Position numbers and translations under genes: made by a program. The notes below the pieces were generated by a model. It saw only the letters and a program-made list of their open reading frames with translations, was not told where the DNA came from and ran no database searches. Positions 44,707 to 53,578 of a DNA stretch of 64,000 nt are shown in pieces. Source of the DNA: Aestuariivivens marinum (GTDB lineage: Bacteria; Bacteroidota; Bacteroidia; Flavobacteriales; Flavobacteriaceae). How positions within the stretch are numbered: position 1 is the stretch's first letter; every line of letters begins with the position of its first letter. The stretch is taken from contig NZ_JAKMCR010000002.1 in NCBI RefSeq assembly GCF_022662175.1, forward strand, positions 372,001 through 436,000, given 5' to 3'.

Positions 44707-46116
44707 ATGAAAATAGAACAAATATATACGGGATGTCTTGCTCAAGGTGCGTACTATATAGAATCTGATGGAGAAGTTGCAATAATTGATCCTCTTCGTG
44801 AAACGCAACAGTATGTAGATAGGGCCAATAAGGAAAATGCTAAAATAAAATATATTTTTGAAACCCACTTCCATGCCGATTTTGTTTCTGGGCACATAGA
44901 TTTAGCCAAAAAAACAGGTGCTACAATTATTTACGGCCCTGGAGCAAAAACCAATTACGATATTCATGAAGCTAAGGATAATGAAATCTTCAAATTGGGC
45001 AAGGTAAGTATTAAAGTATTGCATACCCCTGGTCACACCCTGGAATCTTCGACGTTTTTATTATTGGATGAAAATGGAAAGGAACACGCTATTTTTTCTG
45101 GAGACACCCTGTTTTTAGGTGATGTTGGTCGTCCTGATCTAGCCATTAAATCCAATTTAACCAAGGAAGATTTAGCCGGTATGTTATACGATTCTTTGCG
45201 TAATAAAATAATGCCCTTACCCGACGATACTATTGTATATCCAGCCCATGGTGCCGGTTCGGCATGTGGTAAAAATTTAAGTAAAGAAACCGTTGGGGTT
45301 TTAGGTGAACAAAAGAAGACAAACTATGCCCTGCGTGCCAATATGACCCGAGAGGAATTTATAGAAGAAGTTTTGGACGGTATTGCTCCCCCACCCCAAT
45401 ACTTTGCCAAAAATGCTATGATGAACAAATCTGGATATGATGAATTTGAAACGGTATTAAAAAAAGGAGACAATCCTTTGTCACCTGAAGATTTTGAAAG
45501 CATTGCCAATCAAGAAGATGCATTGGTCCTAGATGTTAGGCACGAAAATGATTTTGTGAAAGCGCATATTCCCAACTCCATTTTTATAGGATTACATGGT
45601 GGTTTTGCGCCATGGGTAGGAGCATTGATAACCGATTTAAAACAACCCATTTTATTGGTAACGCCTGAAGGGAAGGAAAAAGAAACGGTTACCCGTTTAT
45701 CACGTGTAGGATACGATAATACCTTAGGCTATCTTGAAGGCGGTATAAAAGCTTGGGAAAATGCCGGTAAGGACATTGAAGGCATCGAATCTATTTCTGC
45801 CAATGAGTATGAAAATAGAATGAAAAGAGAGGTAATAGCCACACTGGACGTTAGAAAAGATGGTGAATACAAATCAGAACATTTAGAAGGAGACCATGTG
45901 CAACATTTTGCTTTAGATTATATTAATGACAATATGAATACTATTGCCAAAAATAAAACGTACTATGTGCATTGCGCTGGTGGTTACCGTTCTGTTATAG
46001 CGTCATCCATACTAAAAGCAAGAGGCTTCGATGTTATTGATATAGCAGGTGGTTATGCAGCACTAAAAAGCACCGATTTACCAAAAACCAATTATGTTTG
46101 TCCGTCAACATTGTAA
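44707..46116 (+). CDS. Persulfide dioxygenase-like MBL-fold protein fused to two rhodanese domains
   Basis: 469 residues. The N-terminal metallo-beta-lactamase domain has H54-F-H56-A-D58 and H63 (THFHADFVSGH), LHTPGHTLES and SGDTLFLGDVGRPDL, as in ETHE1-type persulfide dioxygenases that oxidise glutathione or other persulfides to sulfite. The first rhodanese domain (~260-350) lacks the catalytic Cys (ILLVTPEGKE). The second (~365-465) has it in HCAGGYRS (C423). Known fused enzymes of this type couple persulfide oxidation with sulfur transfer. Neighbours handle sulfur transport and sulfite export. Confidence 0.93.
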   Translation: MKIEQIYTGCLAQGAYYIESDGEVAIIDPLRETQQYVDRANKENAKIKYIFETHFHADFVSGHIDLAKKTGATIIYGPGAKTNYDIHEAKDNEIFKLGKVSIKVLHTPGHTLESSTFLLLDENGKEHAIFSGDTLFLGDVGRPDLAIKSNLTKEDLAGMLYDSLRNKIMPLPDDTIVYPAHGAGSACGKNLSKETVGVLGEQKKTNYALRANMTREEFIEEVLDGIAPPPQYFAKNAMMNKSGYDEFETVLKKGDNPLSPEDFESIANQEDALVLDVRHENDFVKAHIPNSIFIGLHGGFAPWVGALITDLKQPILLVTPEGKEKETVTRLSRVGYDNTLGYLEGGIKAWENAGKDIEGIESISANEYENRMKREVIATLDVRKDGEYKSEHLEGDHVQHFALDYINDNMNTIAKNKTYYVHCAGGYRSVIASSILKARGFDVIDIAGGYAALKSTDLPKTNYVCPSTL

Positions 46117-46171
46117 GGTTTTTTATAATGAAATCATATTTTAAATAAGAGAAATTTTTAAATTCAATATT

Positions 46172-46378
46172 ATGACAAAAAACATGGGAGCCACCGATAA
46201 AACCATAAGGGTTTTAGTGGCAATAGGTATTTTTCTGCTTTACTTCTTTAATGTAATTGAAGGTACATTGGCATATATTTTAATGGCTTTAGCTATTATT
46301 TTTGTATTGACCAGTTTGGTTAGTTTTTGTCCGTTATACAAACCGTTTAACATAAACACTGGGAAGCATAAAAAATGA
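46172..46378 (+). CDS. DUF2892 small membrane protein
   Basis: 68 residues, two TM helices (IRVLVAIGIFLLYFFNV and AYILMALAIIFVLTSLV) and the late SFCPLYKPFNI with a conserved Cys-Pro. Same family as the membrane part of the rhodanese YgaP. It overlaps the next gene by 4 bases (ATGA). Probably works with the upstream rhodanese in moving or sensing sulfane sulfur. Confidence 0.88.
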   Translation: MTKNMGATDKTIRVLVAIGIFLLYFFNVIEGTLAYILMALAIIFVLTSLVSFCPLYKPFNINTGKHKK

Positions 46379-46644
46379 AAGCAACCCTAGAAGTTCAAAA
46401 CTTAAAATGTGGTGGCTGTGCTAGCACCATAGAAAAGCGACTAAGTGGTTTAGAACACATTACAGAGGTATTGGTTAACACAAATGATTTTACGGTTACC
46501 TTTTTATATCAAGATGAAACCAACCTCACCCAAGCAAAAGAACTTTTGGCTAAATTAGGATATCCCGTAGTTGGAGAAAAAAATGCACTAACAACAAAGG
46601 CTAAATCTTTTGTAAGCTGTGCCGCGGGAAGAATGACTAAATAA
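46375..46644 (+). CDS. Small HMA-domain protein
   Basis: 89 residues: one ferredoxin-like HMA fold with LKCGGCASTIEKRL (CGGC near residues 12-15) and a C-terminal extension with SCAAGR. No signal peptide, so cytosolic. Coupled to the DUF2892 gene by overlap. CopZ-like metal binding is the default reading, but in a sulfur operon the cysteines could also carry persulfide. Confidence 0.85.
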   Translation: MKATLEVQNLKCGGCASTIEKRLSGLEHITEVLVNTNDFTVTFLYQDETNLTQAKELLAKLGYPVVGEKNALTTKAKSFVSCAAGRMTK

Positions 46645-46670
46645 AAAAAGTGCTTTAAAGCACTTTTTTT
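46643..46670. terminator. Bidirectional terminator between sulfur operon and clpS
   Basis: Perfect 28-bp dyad AAAAAAAGTGCTTT / AAAGCACTTTTTTT. It serves both converging transcripts. Confidence 0.92.
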
Positions 46671-46671
46671 A

Positions 46672-46947
46672 TTATACAATCTCCGCACTTAAACCAGCAT
46701 CCAAGAGCATGGTGCAACGCGGTTTTAAATCGTCGTAAGGTCCAGTTTTAACTGTACATTTACCCTTATAATGTACTATAATAGAACATTGTTCGGCCTG
46801 TTCTGCAGTATGTTCGCAGGCATAGATTAATGTATCAATAACATGGTCGAAAGTATTAACATCGTCATTGTACAACACAATTTCATTTTGTGCAACCACT
46901 TCTTCTTCAAGTAATAGCTCCTCTGATACTTTTTCTTTTGAGCCCAT
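46672..46947 (-). CDS. clpS: ATP-dependent Clp protease adaptor ClpS
   Basis: 91 residues. Delivers N-degron substrates to ClpAP/ClpCP. Core motifs are IVLYNDDVNTFDHVIDTLIY and AEQCSIIVHYKGKCTVKTG, ending with LDAGLSAEIV. The acidic N-terminal tail is usual. It follows prmA by 27 bases in the flavobacterial order prmA-clpS. Confidence 0.93.
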   Translation of the reverse strand: MGSKEKVSEELLLEEEVVAQNEIVLYNDDVNTFDHVIDTLIYACEHTAEQAEQCSIIVHYKGKCTVKTGPYDDLKPRCTMLLDAGLSAEIV

Positions 46948-46974
46948 AGTATTAACTTTTGCAATTTACTTGCA

Positions 46975-47811
46975 CTAATTTAAAAATTTTAACGAAACCC
47001 AATTATTCCGTTCTAGTTTTTCTTCAAATTTTAACAAATGGGTTTCACATTCTTTTTGTATTACAGGAATATCTTCATTGTAAAATCCACTTAAAAGCAA
47101 CATCCCGTTTGGATTTAAACAAGACACATACGTTGCCATGTCCTGAAGCAGAATATTTCTATTGATATTGGCAATAATAATATCGTAGCTTTTATTGCTT
47201 AAAACAGAAGCATCGCCTTCAATCACCGTGATATGGTCACAATCATTGCGCACTACATTTTCTAAACTATTCAAATAACACCAATTATCGTAATCGACGG
47301 CATCAATAGGCTTAGCGCCCTTTAATTCGGCCAAAATAGCCAAAACTCCGGTACCACAACCCATATCCAATACCGATTTATCCTTAAAATCATTATTCAA
47401 TATATGTTGGATCATCATGTGGGTAGTTTCGTGGTGCCCAGTGCCAAAACTCATTTTAGGTTCTATAATAATATCATATTGCGTATCTGGCTTCTCATGG
47501 AATGGTGCACGGACCGAACATACGTTGTCTACTATAATGGGATTGAAGTTTTTCTCCCACTCCGCATTCCAATTGGTCTGCTCAATTTCTTCAAAGGTGT
47601 AGCTAATTTTAAATTCATCGGATTTTAAAATTTGGATATCGTCTAAAATCGCCTCATGCCACTCCTCCTTTTGAATATAAGCCGTAACACCTTCATCTGT
47701 TTCAACAAAACTTTCAAAACCGGCATATCCCAATTCCGCGATAAGAATGTCTACTGCTGGTTGCAAAGGGCTTACTTTAAATTGATAGCCTATGTAAGTT
47801 GTATTGGACAT
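46975..47811 (-). CDS. prmA: Ribosomal protein L11 methyltransferase
   Basis: 278 residues. S-adenosylmethionine-dependent trimethylation of L11. Motif I is VLDMGCGTGVLAIL (residues ~150-163), preceded by the family signature SFGTGHHETTHMMI and followed by DYDNWCYLNS and IIIANINRNIL. N-terminal substrate-binding domain present. Full length. Confidence 0.94.
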   Translation of the reverse strand: MSNTTYIGYQFKVSPLQPAVDILIAELGYAGFESFVETDEGVTAYIQKEEWHEAILDDIQILKSDEFKISYTFEEIEQTNWNAEWEKNFNPIIVDNVCSVRAPFHEKPDTQYDIIIEPKMSFGTGHHETTHMMIQHILNNDFKDKSVLDMGCGTGVLAILAELKGAKPIDAVDYDNWCYLNSLENVVRNDCDHITVIEGDASVLSNKSYDIIIANINRNILLQDMATYVSCLNPNGMLLLSGFYNEDIPVIQKECETHLLKFEEKLERNNWVSLKFLN

Positions 47812-47853
47812 CTATGTTTTCGTAAGATCGGTATGCTTTAAAAACCTTCTAAT

Positions 47854-48603
47854 TTAAAACGCATTTACAATTGCATAGAAATCTTCAGCATTAAGAGAAG
47901 CCCCTCCTATTAATCCACCATCAACATCGGGGTTAGAAAATATTTCCTTGGCATTGCTAGGTTTACAGCTACCACCATATAAAATGGAAACCAAATTGGC
48001 CACATCGCTTCCGTATTTATCTTCCAAGGTCTGTCTTATAAAGGCATGCATATCCTGGGCTTGTTCTGGGGTTGCCGTTTCCCCTGTGCCAATGGCCCAA
48101 ACAGGCTCATAAGCTAATATAATGTTTTGAAATGAAGAAGCCTCTAAATGAAATAATGCTTTCCTTATTTGGCTTTCAACTATATTTTGGTGGTTACCAG
48201 ATTTCCTATCCGCTAATTGCTCTCCAAAACAAAAAATAATTTGCATCCCTTTTTCTAAGGCTGCATCTACTTTTTTCGCCAAAGATTCATCGGTTTCGTT
48301 AAAATATTCCCGACGTTCGCTATGTCCCAAAATAACAGTATTAATACCAACGCTTTTTAACATATTGGCACTAACCTCACCAGTATATGCTCCACTTTCT
48401 GCGAAATGCATATTTTGTGCTATAACTTCTATATTGCTTTGCTTTAAAGTTTCGAAAGCTTGGTAGAGGTTCGTAAAAGCAGGTGCAATCATAACTTCAG
48501 CATTCGAGGTTTGGGTTTGCTTTTGCAAGTCGGTTAATAACGCTTGGGTTTGTGCCAAATCGTTATTCATTTTCCAGTTTCCGGCAACAATTTGTCTTCT
48601 CAT
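47854..48603 (-). CDS. tpiA: Triose-phosphate isomerase
   Basis: 249 residues. Interconverts dihydroxyacetone phosphate and glyceraldehyde 3-phosphate in glycolysis. Substrate Lys in GNWKMNN (residues 8-14), catalytic His in ILGHSERR, catalytic Glu in AYEPVWAIGTG, phosphate loop LYGGSCKP and GLIGGASL. Complete TIM barrel. 42 bases upstream of prmA. Confidence 0.97.
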   Translation of the reverse strand: MRRQIVAGNWKMNNDLAQTQALLTDLQKQTQTSNAEVMIAPAFTNLYQAFETLKQSNIEVIAQNMHFAESGAYTGEVSANMLKSVGINTVILGHSERREYFNETDESLAKKVDAALEKGMQIIFCFGEQLADRKSGNHQNIVESQIRKALFHLEASSFQNIILAYEPVWAIGTGETATPEQAQDMHAFIRQTLEDKYGSDVANLVSILYGGSCKPSNAKEIFSNPDVDGGLIGGASLNAEDFYAIVNAF

Positions 48604-48672
48604 AAGTCTGAACTTAAACTCCTTTTGAAAAAGGTATTTTTGTTTATATTGATTAATAATTCCACAAAAATA

Positions 48673-49167
48673 CTATTTTTTTAAGGCCTTTACCAACTTA
48701 TGGTCATCTGCTTTTACTGCTTTAAACAATTCTATATTTCCTGCTTTATTTATTACCATATATCTTGGAATCCAATCGATTTTTACAAAATCTGCAAACG
48801 GACACTTTTTTCCTGAGGCCATATAATAATGCTCCCCATCGACTTGATATCTAGCTATTCCCTTTTTCCAAGCGGCTTCGCCCCTATCTAAGGATAAAAA
48901 AATGTAGACCACATCCTGATATTGCGATTGCAAGGACTTAACCTTAGGCAAACCTTCCAAACAATCCCCGCACCAAGACGCCCAAATATCAATTAAAATG
49001 GTTTTTCCCTTATGGGTTTCTAAAATAGATTTTAAATCAATTGTTTCGCCCTGTAATGTGGTAAACGTATCACTTAAAGCCGCTTCACTAAATTGTTTAG
49101 GGCTTTCATTGACATTACAACTAAAAAGACTAATTAATAAAATGAGTAGGTAGTTCATTTTCTTCAT
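48673..49167 (-). CDS. TlpA-like thioredoxin-fold lipoprotein
   Basis: 164 residues. Lipobox LFSCNV near residue 18, then a thioredoxin fold with active site WASWCGDC (CGDC, ~residues 61-64) and the cis-Pro context DWIPRYMVI. Periplasmic thiol-disulfide exchange, possibly for cytochrome or envelope protein cysteines. Follows the ABC permease gene by 16 bases, and is in a housekeeping neighbourhood, not in the cytochrome cluster. Confidence 0.9.
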   Translation of the reverse strand: MKKMNYLLILLISLFSCNVNESPKQFSEAALSDTFTTLQGETIDLKSILETHKGKTILIDIWASWCGDCLEGLPKVKSLQSQYQDVVYIFLSLDRGEAAWKKGIARYQVDGEHYYMASGKKCPFADFVKIDWIPRYMVINKAGNIELFKAVKADDHKLVKALKK

Positions 49168-49183
49168 ATTTTTAACTAATGTA

Positions 49184-50260
49184 TTACTGTAATTTAACTT
49201 TTGGATCCAACCAAACGTATATTATGTCGACTAAAATATTAATCATTACAAATAAAGTTGCAATTACTAAAACTGAACCCATAATAACGGGCAAATCTAA
49301 GGTGTTAAGGGCATTTACAATTTCCTTTCCCAAACCATTCCAGCCAAAAATATATTCTACAAAAACAGCACCGGCCAACATGGAGGCAAACCATCCTGAA
49401 ATAGCTGTAACGACAGGGTTTAAAGCATTCTTTACCGCATGGCGCTTAATGATTTGAAATTCGCTTAATCCTTTGGCTCGGGCCGTACGAATATAATCCT
49501 GGTTAAAAACTTCTAACAAAGAATTCCGCATTAATTGAATAACCACTGCTAAAGGACGAATACCTAAAACGATGGCCGGCAATATTAAGTTTTTCCATTT
49601 AATATGCATGGCCTCACCAAAATCATCAAGCTCATACAAACTACCTGTCATTTCTAAATTGGTATACTCATGCAAAACATAACCAAATAACCAAGCAAAC
49701 AAAATAGCACTAAAAAAAGATGGTACGCTCATCCCCAGAGTACTAAACACCTGAATAACCCTATCCAACCACCTATCCTTGTATAAGGCTGAAACAATGC
49801 CAAGCAATATTCCAACAATAATAGCTATGATGATAGCCGAAACTGCTAAAACAAATGTATTGGGTAAAGTTTCGGTCAATACCTGGGTTACTTTTTTACC
49901 CTGTTTAGCAAAAGATTCGCGTAAATAAGGGGTTTTAAGGGCAATGGTTGTATTTCCAAAAGATAACAACTCAACAGCATTATATTTGCCTTGGCTTAAA
50001 AACGTATAATCTTCGGGTTTTTGAGAGTGGAATGAAAGTGGCGACAGGTCATTTAAATAATATAAATACTGAGTCCCCAATGGTTTGTCGAATCCATATT
50101 TTTGTTTTACCAATATCAGTTGTTCACTATCTTCGTTTTGACCGAGCATCATTTGAGCTGGGTCTCCCGGAAGCACATTAAACAAAAAGAAAATAACGGT
50201 AACGACTCCCCATAATGTGAGTAAGGCGTAAGTGGTTTTATTTAGGAAATAGTGTATCAG
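49184..50260 (-). CDS. Oligopeptide/dipeptide-type ABC permease (OppB/DppB), start codon apparently lost
   Basis: Six-helix inner-membrane permease. Family signatures: TYALLTLWGVV near the N-terminus, VLPGDPA, and the EAA-like loop region RTARAKGLSEFQIIKRHAVK. Homologous sequence continues upstream of the first TTG to the segment IHYFLNKTTY, where the expected initiator ATG reads CTG (50258-50260). The preceding DNA is the heptamer repeat of the S23 cassette, with an in-frame stop two codons before. Either a CTG/TTG start is used or the gene is crippled. The shortest frame (from TTG, 333 residues) would lack the first helix. No other ABC component lies nearby. Confidence 0.75.
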   Translation of the reverse strand: MIHYFLNKTTYALLTLWGVVTVIFFLFNVLPGDPAQMMLGQNEDSEQLILVKQKYGFDKPLGTQYLYYLNDLSPLSFHSQKPEDYTFLSQGKYNAVELLSFGNTTIALKTPYLRESFAKQGKKVTQVLTETLPNTFVLAVSAIIIAIIVGILLGIVSALYKDRWLDRVIQVFSTLGMSVPSFFSAILFAWLFGYVLHEYTNLEMTGSLYELDDFGEAMHIKWKNLILPAIVLGIRPLAVVIQLMRNSLLEVFNQDYIRTARAKGLSEFQIIKRHAVKNALNPVVTAISGWFASMLAGAVFVEYIFGWNGLGKEIVNALNTLDLPVIMGSVLVIATLFVMINILVDIIYVWLDPKVKLQ

Positions 50261-50744
50261 TGTTCAGTGTTCAGTGTTCAGTGTTCAGTGTTCAGTGTTC
50301 AGTAAGAGTTTTATTTATATTTTACAACCAAATTTATCTGGGTTGCATATCATATAGTTTATCAATTTCCCCACTTCTTCACTTTTTTGAAAAAGTTCTT
50401 CATAATTCTCTTTTGGCAAATAATCACAAGCCAAAGCAAATTTGAGCCAGGTTTGGGTTTCAGCATTTTCTGCATCACTATCTGTTAGTTTACTGATAAA
50501 ATGCTTTGGATACAATCTTTTCCTATATGCTTCAGAAATATTTGCACAGACACTTCTTGAAGACCTCCTTACTTGGTCGGTCAAAGCATATTTTTCTTCT
50601 TTTGGAAACCTTTTAGACTCATCAAAAATATCCATTACCAAATCGAACCCTTTCTTATAGGCCAACAAATCTTCAAACTTCATTTTACTGTTTACTTACT
50701 TAATTTCACAAAATCCTGCTAACTGCCACTGCCAACTGAACACT
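50252..50744 (-). mobile_element. Putative S23-gene cassette with inverted tandem-repeat ends (copy 2)
   Basis: The left end is six perfect copies of TGTTCAG (50261-50302) preceded by a diverged one. The right end is AACTGCCACTGCCAACTGAACACT (50721-50744 region; shown here only by its key 10-mer ACTGAACACT at 50735-50744), the inverse of AGTGTTCAGT on the left. It fills exactly the gap between the stop codon of the DoxX gene and the start codon of the permease gene, overlapping both. No transposase. Confidence 0.5.
50315..50683 (-). CDS. Four-helix-bundle protein (S23 type), second copy
   Basis: 122 residues, core motifs FEDLLAYKKGFDLVMDIF, LTDQVRRSSRSVCANISEAY and FISKLTDSDAENAETQTWL, matching the TIGR02436 four-helix-bundle group more closely than the copper-operon copy does. 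Positively charged face on helix 2-3 suggests nucleic-acid binding. Same orientation as the host genes. The two copies in the window share fold but little sequence. Confidence 0.9.
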   Translation of the reverse strand: MKFEDLLAYKKGFDLVMDIFDESKRFPKEEKYALTDQVRRSSRSVCANISEAYRKRLYPKHFISKLTDSDAENAETQTWLKFALACDYLPKENYEELFQKSEEVGKLINYMICNPDKFGCKI

Positions 50745-51837
50745 AAAATTTCAAGCTTTCTATATCATTCCAATGGACTTTTTGCATCACGGTTCCGCTA
50801 TTTAATTCCAAAACTCCAGGATTGGATCGCACTACTGTTTTTAAGGCTTTTTCATCACATAAATACCAGTCAAAGTCAATACCATAATCCTCTTTAACAC
50901 GTTGTTTGGCATCTTCTCCAGAAGCTGTTAACCCAATGATTTCATAACCATTATCTCTTGCCCTTTCCTGTAAAGCCTTTAATTTTATAGCCCCTCCTCT
51001 TTCAATTTTTTCCAAGCTATAGGATACCACTACTAAAAGATTATGTTCGGTTAAAAAATGTTCGGTTAAATCTTCTTCATCACTCTCTATGGAAAAATCG
51101 ACTACCGGTGGTGCATAGCCTTCCTGAATCATTTTGGTTTCCACACCAACAAATTCTCCTTCAACTGAAGGGTATGATCCATCGGTAACAATGATTTCTT
51201 CTTTTCCGTTCACATTAAATTTCCAACTATATTCCAAAATTGGCTTAGGTGCATCTTCTGGAATTTCCATACCCTCCTTTATATTCTTCCCAATGGCATA
51301 TGCCCTAAAATCTACCGAAGGTAAATGCATTAACACATGGTAACCAAACCATAAACTCAAAACAAAGCCCAATAAAGCAACAATCGTTAAAGGGAATTTT
51401 GAAAATATAGGGTTAACATATTTTTTTCCAAAGAATAAAATCAAAATAAAAAACAACAATACCACATCTTTTGTAAAACTTTCCCATGGCGTTAATTTTA
51501 GGGCATCACCAAAACAACCGCAGTCCTTTACTTTATCGAAGTATGCCGAGTAAAAGGTTAAAAAAGTAAAGAACACTATCATACCCAATAAACTCCAAAT
51601 AGTAAATTTTGGTTTATATCCAATTAAAAGGAAAACCCCTAAAACCACTTCAAAAACGACTACAAAAATGGAAATTCCCAAAGCATAAGGTTCCAAAAAG
51701 GGGATGTTTAATACCTCTGCACTAAAGTATTCCTGTAGTTTATAAGAAAACCCAAGTGGATCGTTCAATTTTATTAATCCTGATATAATGAATAATACAC
51801 CTACAAATATTCGGGAAATGGTTACTAATATTTTCAT
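50743..51837 (-). CDS. DoxX-like membrane protein with C-terminal thioredoxin-like domain (BT_3928 type)
   Basis: 364 residues. Four TM helices of the DoxX/MauE type (ISRIFVGVLFIISGLIKLND and following, residues 5-170) with DCGCFGD between helices. Then a periplasmic thioredoxin-like domain without a CXXC (LLVVVSYSLEKIERGG, YEIIGLTASGEDAKQRV). Common in Bacteroidota next to DUF1599 and tpiA; may form or pass disulfides or quinone electrons, but no activity is established here. Its stop codon overlaps the end repeat of the S23 cassette. Confidence 0.85.
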   Translation of the reverse strand: MKILVTISRIFVGVLFIISGLIKLNDPLGFSYKLQEYFSAEVLNIPFLEPYALGISIFVVVFEVVLGVFLLIGYKPKFTIWSLLGMIVFFTFLTFYSAYFDKVKDCGCFGDALKLTPWESFTKDVVLLFFILILFFGKKYVNPIFSKFPLTIVALLGFVLSLWFGYHVLMHLPSVDFRAYAIGKNIKEGMEIPEDAPKPILEYSWKFNVNGKEEIIVTDGSYPSVEGEFVGVETKMIQEGYAPPVVDFSIESDEEDLTEHFLTEHNLLVVVSYSLEKIERGGAIKLKALQERARDNGYEIIGLTASGEDAKQRVKEDYGIDFDWYLCDEKALKTVVRSNPGVLELNSGTVMQKVHWNDIESLKF

Positions 51838-51842
51838 AATTC

Positions 51843-51924
51843 TGTCATTCCTGTGAAGTCAGGAATCTTTTAATTGAAACTTAATTTTTTATATAGTGGA
51901 TTCCTGCCTTCGCAGGAATGACAA
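51843..51924. repeat. Palindromic intergenic repeat (GTCATTCCTG type)
   Basis: TGTCATTCCTGTGAAGTCAG (51843 onward) pairs with the arm ending CTTCGCAGGAATGACA (51909-51924). The arms are ~25 bp with two mismatches and the loop is ~32 nt. It lies between the DUF1599 and DoxX genes. This is a scattered-repeat type known from many genomes. Confidence 0.8.
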
Positions 51925-51926
51925 TT

Positions 51927-52466
51927 TTAACCTTCATTGAGATGAATCAATGCAAAAATCGCATAATTAATCATATCCTGATAATTAGCGTCAATACCCT
52001 CACTAACCAAGGTTTTGCCTTTATTGTTTTCAATCTGTTTAACGCGCAATAACTTCTGTAAAATTAAATCGGTTAAACTGCTTACCCTCATATCACGCCA
52101 AGCCTCTCCATAATCGTGGTTTTTATCCTCCATCAATTTTTTGGTAATGGCAATTTGCTCTTCATAAAGTACTGTTGCTTCTTGTGTAGTTAAATCTGGC
52201 TGCTCCACAACACCTTTTTGCAACTGAATCAATGCCATAACACAATAATTAACAATACCAATAAATTCACTTACTTCATCTTCATCAACTTTTCTAACAT
52301 CATTTTGCTGTAAACCACGAATTCGCTGTGCTTTAATAAATATTTGATCTGTTAATGACGGTAATCTAAGTATTCGCCATGCACTACCATAATCACTCAT
52401 TTTCTTAACAAACAAATTTTTACAGGTTTCTATAACAGCATCGTATTGCTTTGAAGTATCTTGCAT
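51927..52466 (-). CDS. DUF1599 domain protein
   Basis: 179 residues from the ATG giving MQDTSKQYDAVIE; a start 51 bases upstream adds an unlikely tail. Two tandem copies of the DUF1599 helical unit: KKMSDYGSAWRILRLPSLTD with KAQRIRGL, and KNHDYGEAWRDMRVSSLTD with KLLRVKQIE. The pattern resembles the MazG-like nucleotide pyrophosphatase helical fold, but no activity is proven. Divergent from folP, as in other flavobacteria. Confidence 0.9.
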   Translation of the reverse strand: MQDTSKQYDAVIETCKNLFVKKMSDYGSAWRILRLPSLTDQIFIKAQRIRGLQQNDVRKVDEDEVSEFIGIVNYCVMALIQLQKGVVEQPDLTTQEATVLYEEQIAITKKLMEDKNHDYGEAWRDMRVSSLTDLILQKLLRVKQIENNKGKTLVSEGIDANYQDMINYAIFALIHLNEG

Positions 52467-52656
52467 ATATAAAATTCTATTTGGGGTAAATTTCGTATAA
52501 ATAATTAAAAAGTTCAAAGTTTAAGGTTTAAACTTTCATTTATATTTTATTTATTGCCACTACGAATTCCCTAATCACTATTTTTGAAGGGAATTTTACA
52601 TTTTTTAAAAAATCGTGTACCTACCAGAAGGTAGTTTAATGCCAATATTTAATTTT

Positions 52657-53481
52657 ATGACAATTAACTGTAAGGGACAACTCATCGATTTATCAACGCC
52701 AAAGGCTATGGGCATTTTAAACATAACCCCAGACTCGTTTTATGATGGTGGGTCCTATAAAAATGATAAAACCATTTTAAACCAGGTTGAAAAGATGATT
52801 GATGAAGATGCCACATTTATTGATATTGGTGCTTATAGTTCACGTCCTGGAGCTGATTTTGTTAGTGAAACTGAAGAATTAAAACGTATACTGCCCATAG
52901 TTAAATTAATTTTAGATAGATTTCCCCATGCACTTATTTCCATAGACACGTTTAGAAGTGAAGTGGCCAAGCAATGTATAGAAACTGGCGCCGCAATCAT
53001 CAATGATATTTCTGCCGGAAAACTAGATAAAAACATGTTATCTACTGTTGCCGAATTGCGAGTCCCCTACATTATGATGCATATGCGTGGCACACCCCAA
53101 ACCATGCAGCAACAAACCCAATACGACCATTTGATTAAGGATATTCTATTTTACTTCTCTGAACGTATTGCTGTAGCTAGAGAACTTGGCATTATTGATT
53201 TAATTATTGACCCAGGATTTGGCTTTGCCAAAACATTGGAACAAAATTTTGAATTATTAAATAATTTGGAATTGTTTAATATGATTGAAAAACCTTTATT
53301 GGTAGGTATTTCTAGAAAATCCATGATTTATAAAACACTAGGGAACTCTGCACAACAAGCTTTAAACGGTACATCGGTCTTGAATACCATCGCTTTACAA
53401 AAAGGCGCATCCATTTTGCGGGTACACGATGTGAAGGAAGCTGTGGAGTGTATTCAATTGGTTAAGTCGTTAAGTTGTTAA
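52657..53481 (+). CDS. folP: Dihydropteroate synthase
   Basis: 274 residues from the ATG giving MTINCKGQLIDLSTPKAMGI, the usual family N-terminus; upstream in-frame ATG/GTG codons add residues with no match. Condenses p-aminobenzoate with dihydropterin pyrophosphate in folate synthesis. Motifs: MGILNITPDSFYDGG, DIGAYSSRPGA, SIDTFRSEVA, IINDIS, IIDPGFGFAKT, GISRKSMI. Confidence 0.95.
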   Translation: MTINCKGQLIDLSTPKAMGILNITPDSFYDGGSYKNDKTILNQVEKMIDEDATFIDIGAYSSRPGADFVSETEELKRILPIVKLILDRFPHALISIDTFRSEVAKQCIETGAAIINDISAGKLDKNMLSTVAELRVPYIMMHMRGTPQTMQQQTQYDHLIKDILFYFSERIAVARELGIIDLIIDPGFGFAKTLEQNFELLNNLELFNMIEKPLLVGISRKSMIYKTLGNSAQQALNGTSVLNTIALQKGASILRVHDVKEAVECIQLVKSLSC

Positions 53482-53578
53482 AAAATCATGAAATACCCTT
53501 TAACAAAAGTTGCAAACCTACCGATAATGATAATTAGGGCATTCCATCTGACAATTAAAAACAAATAAATATTAACAG

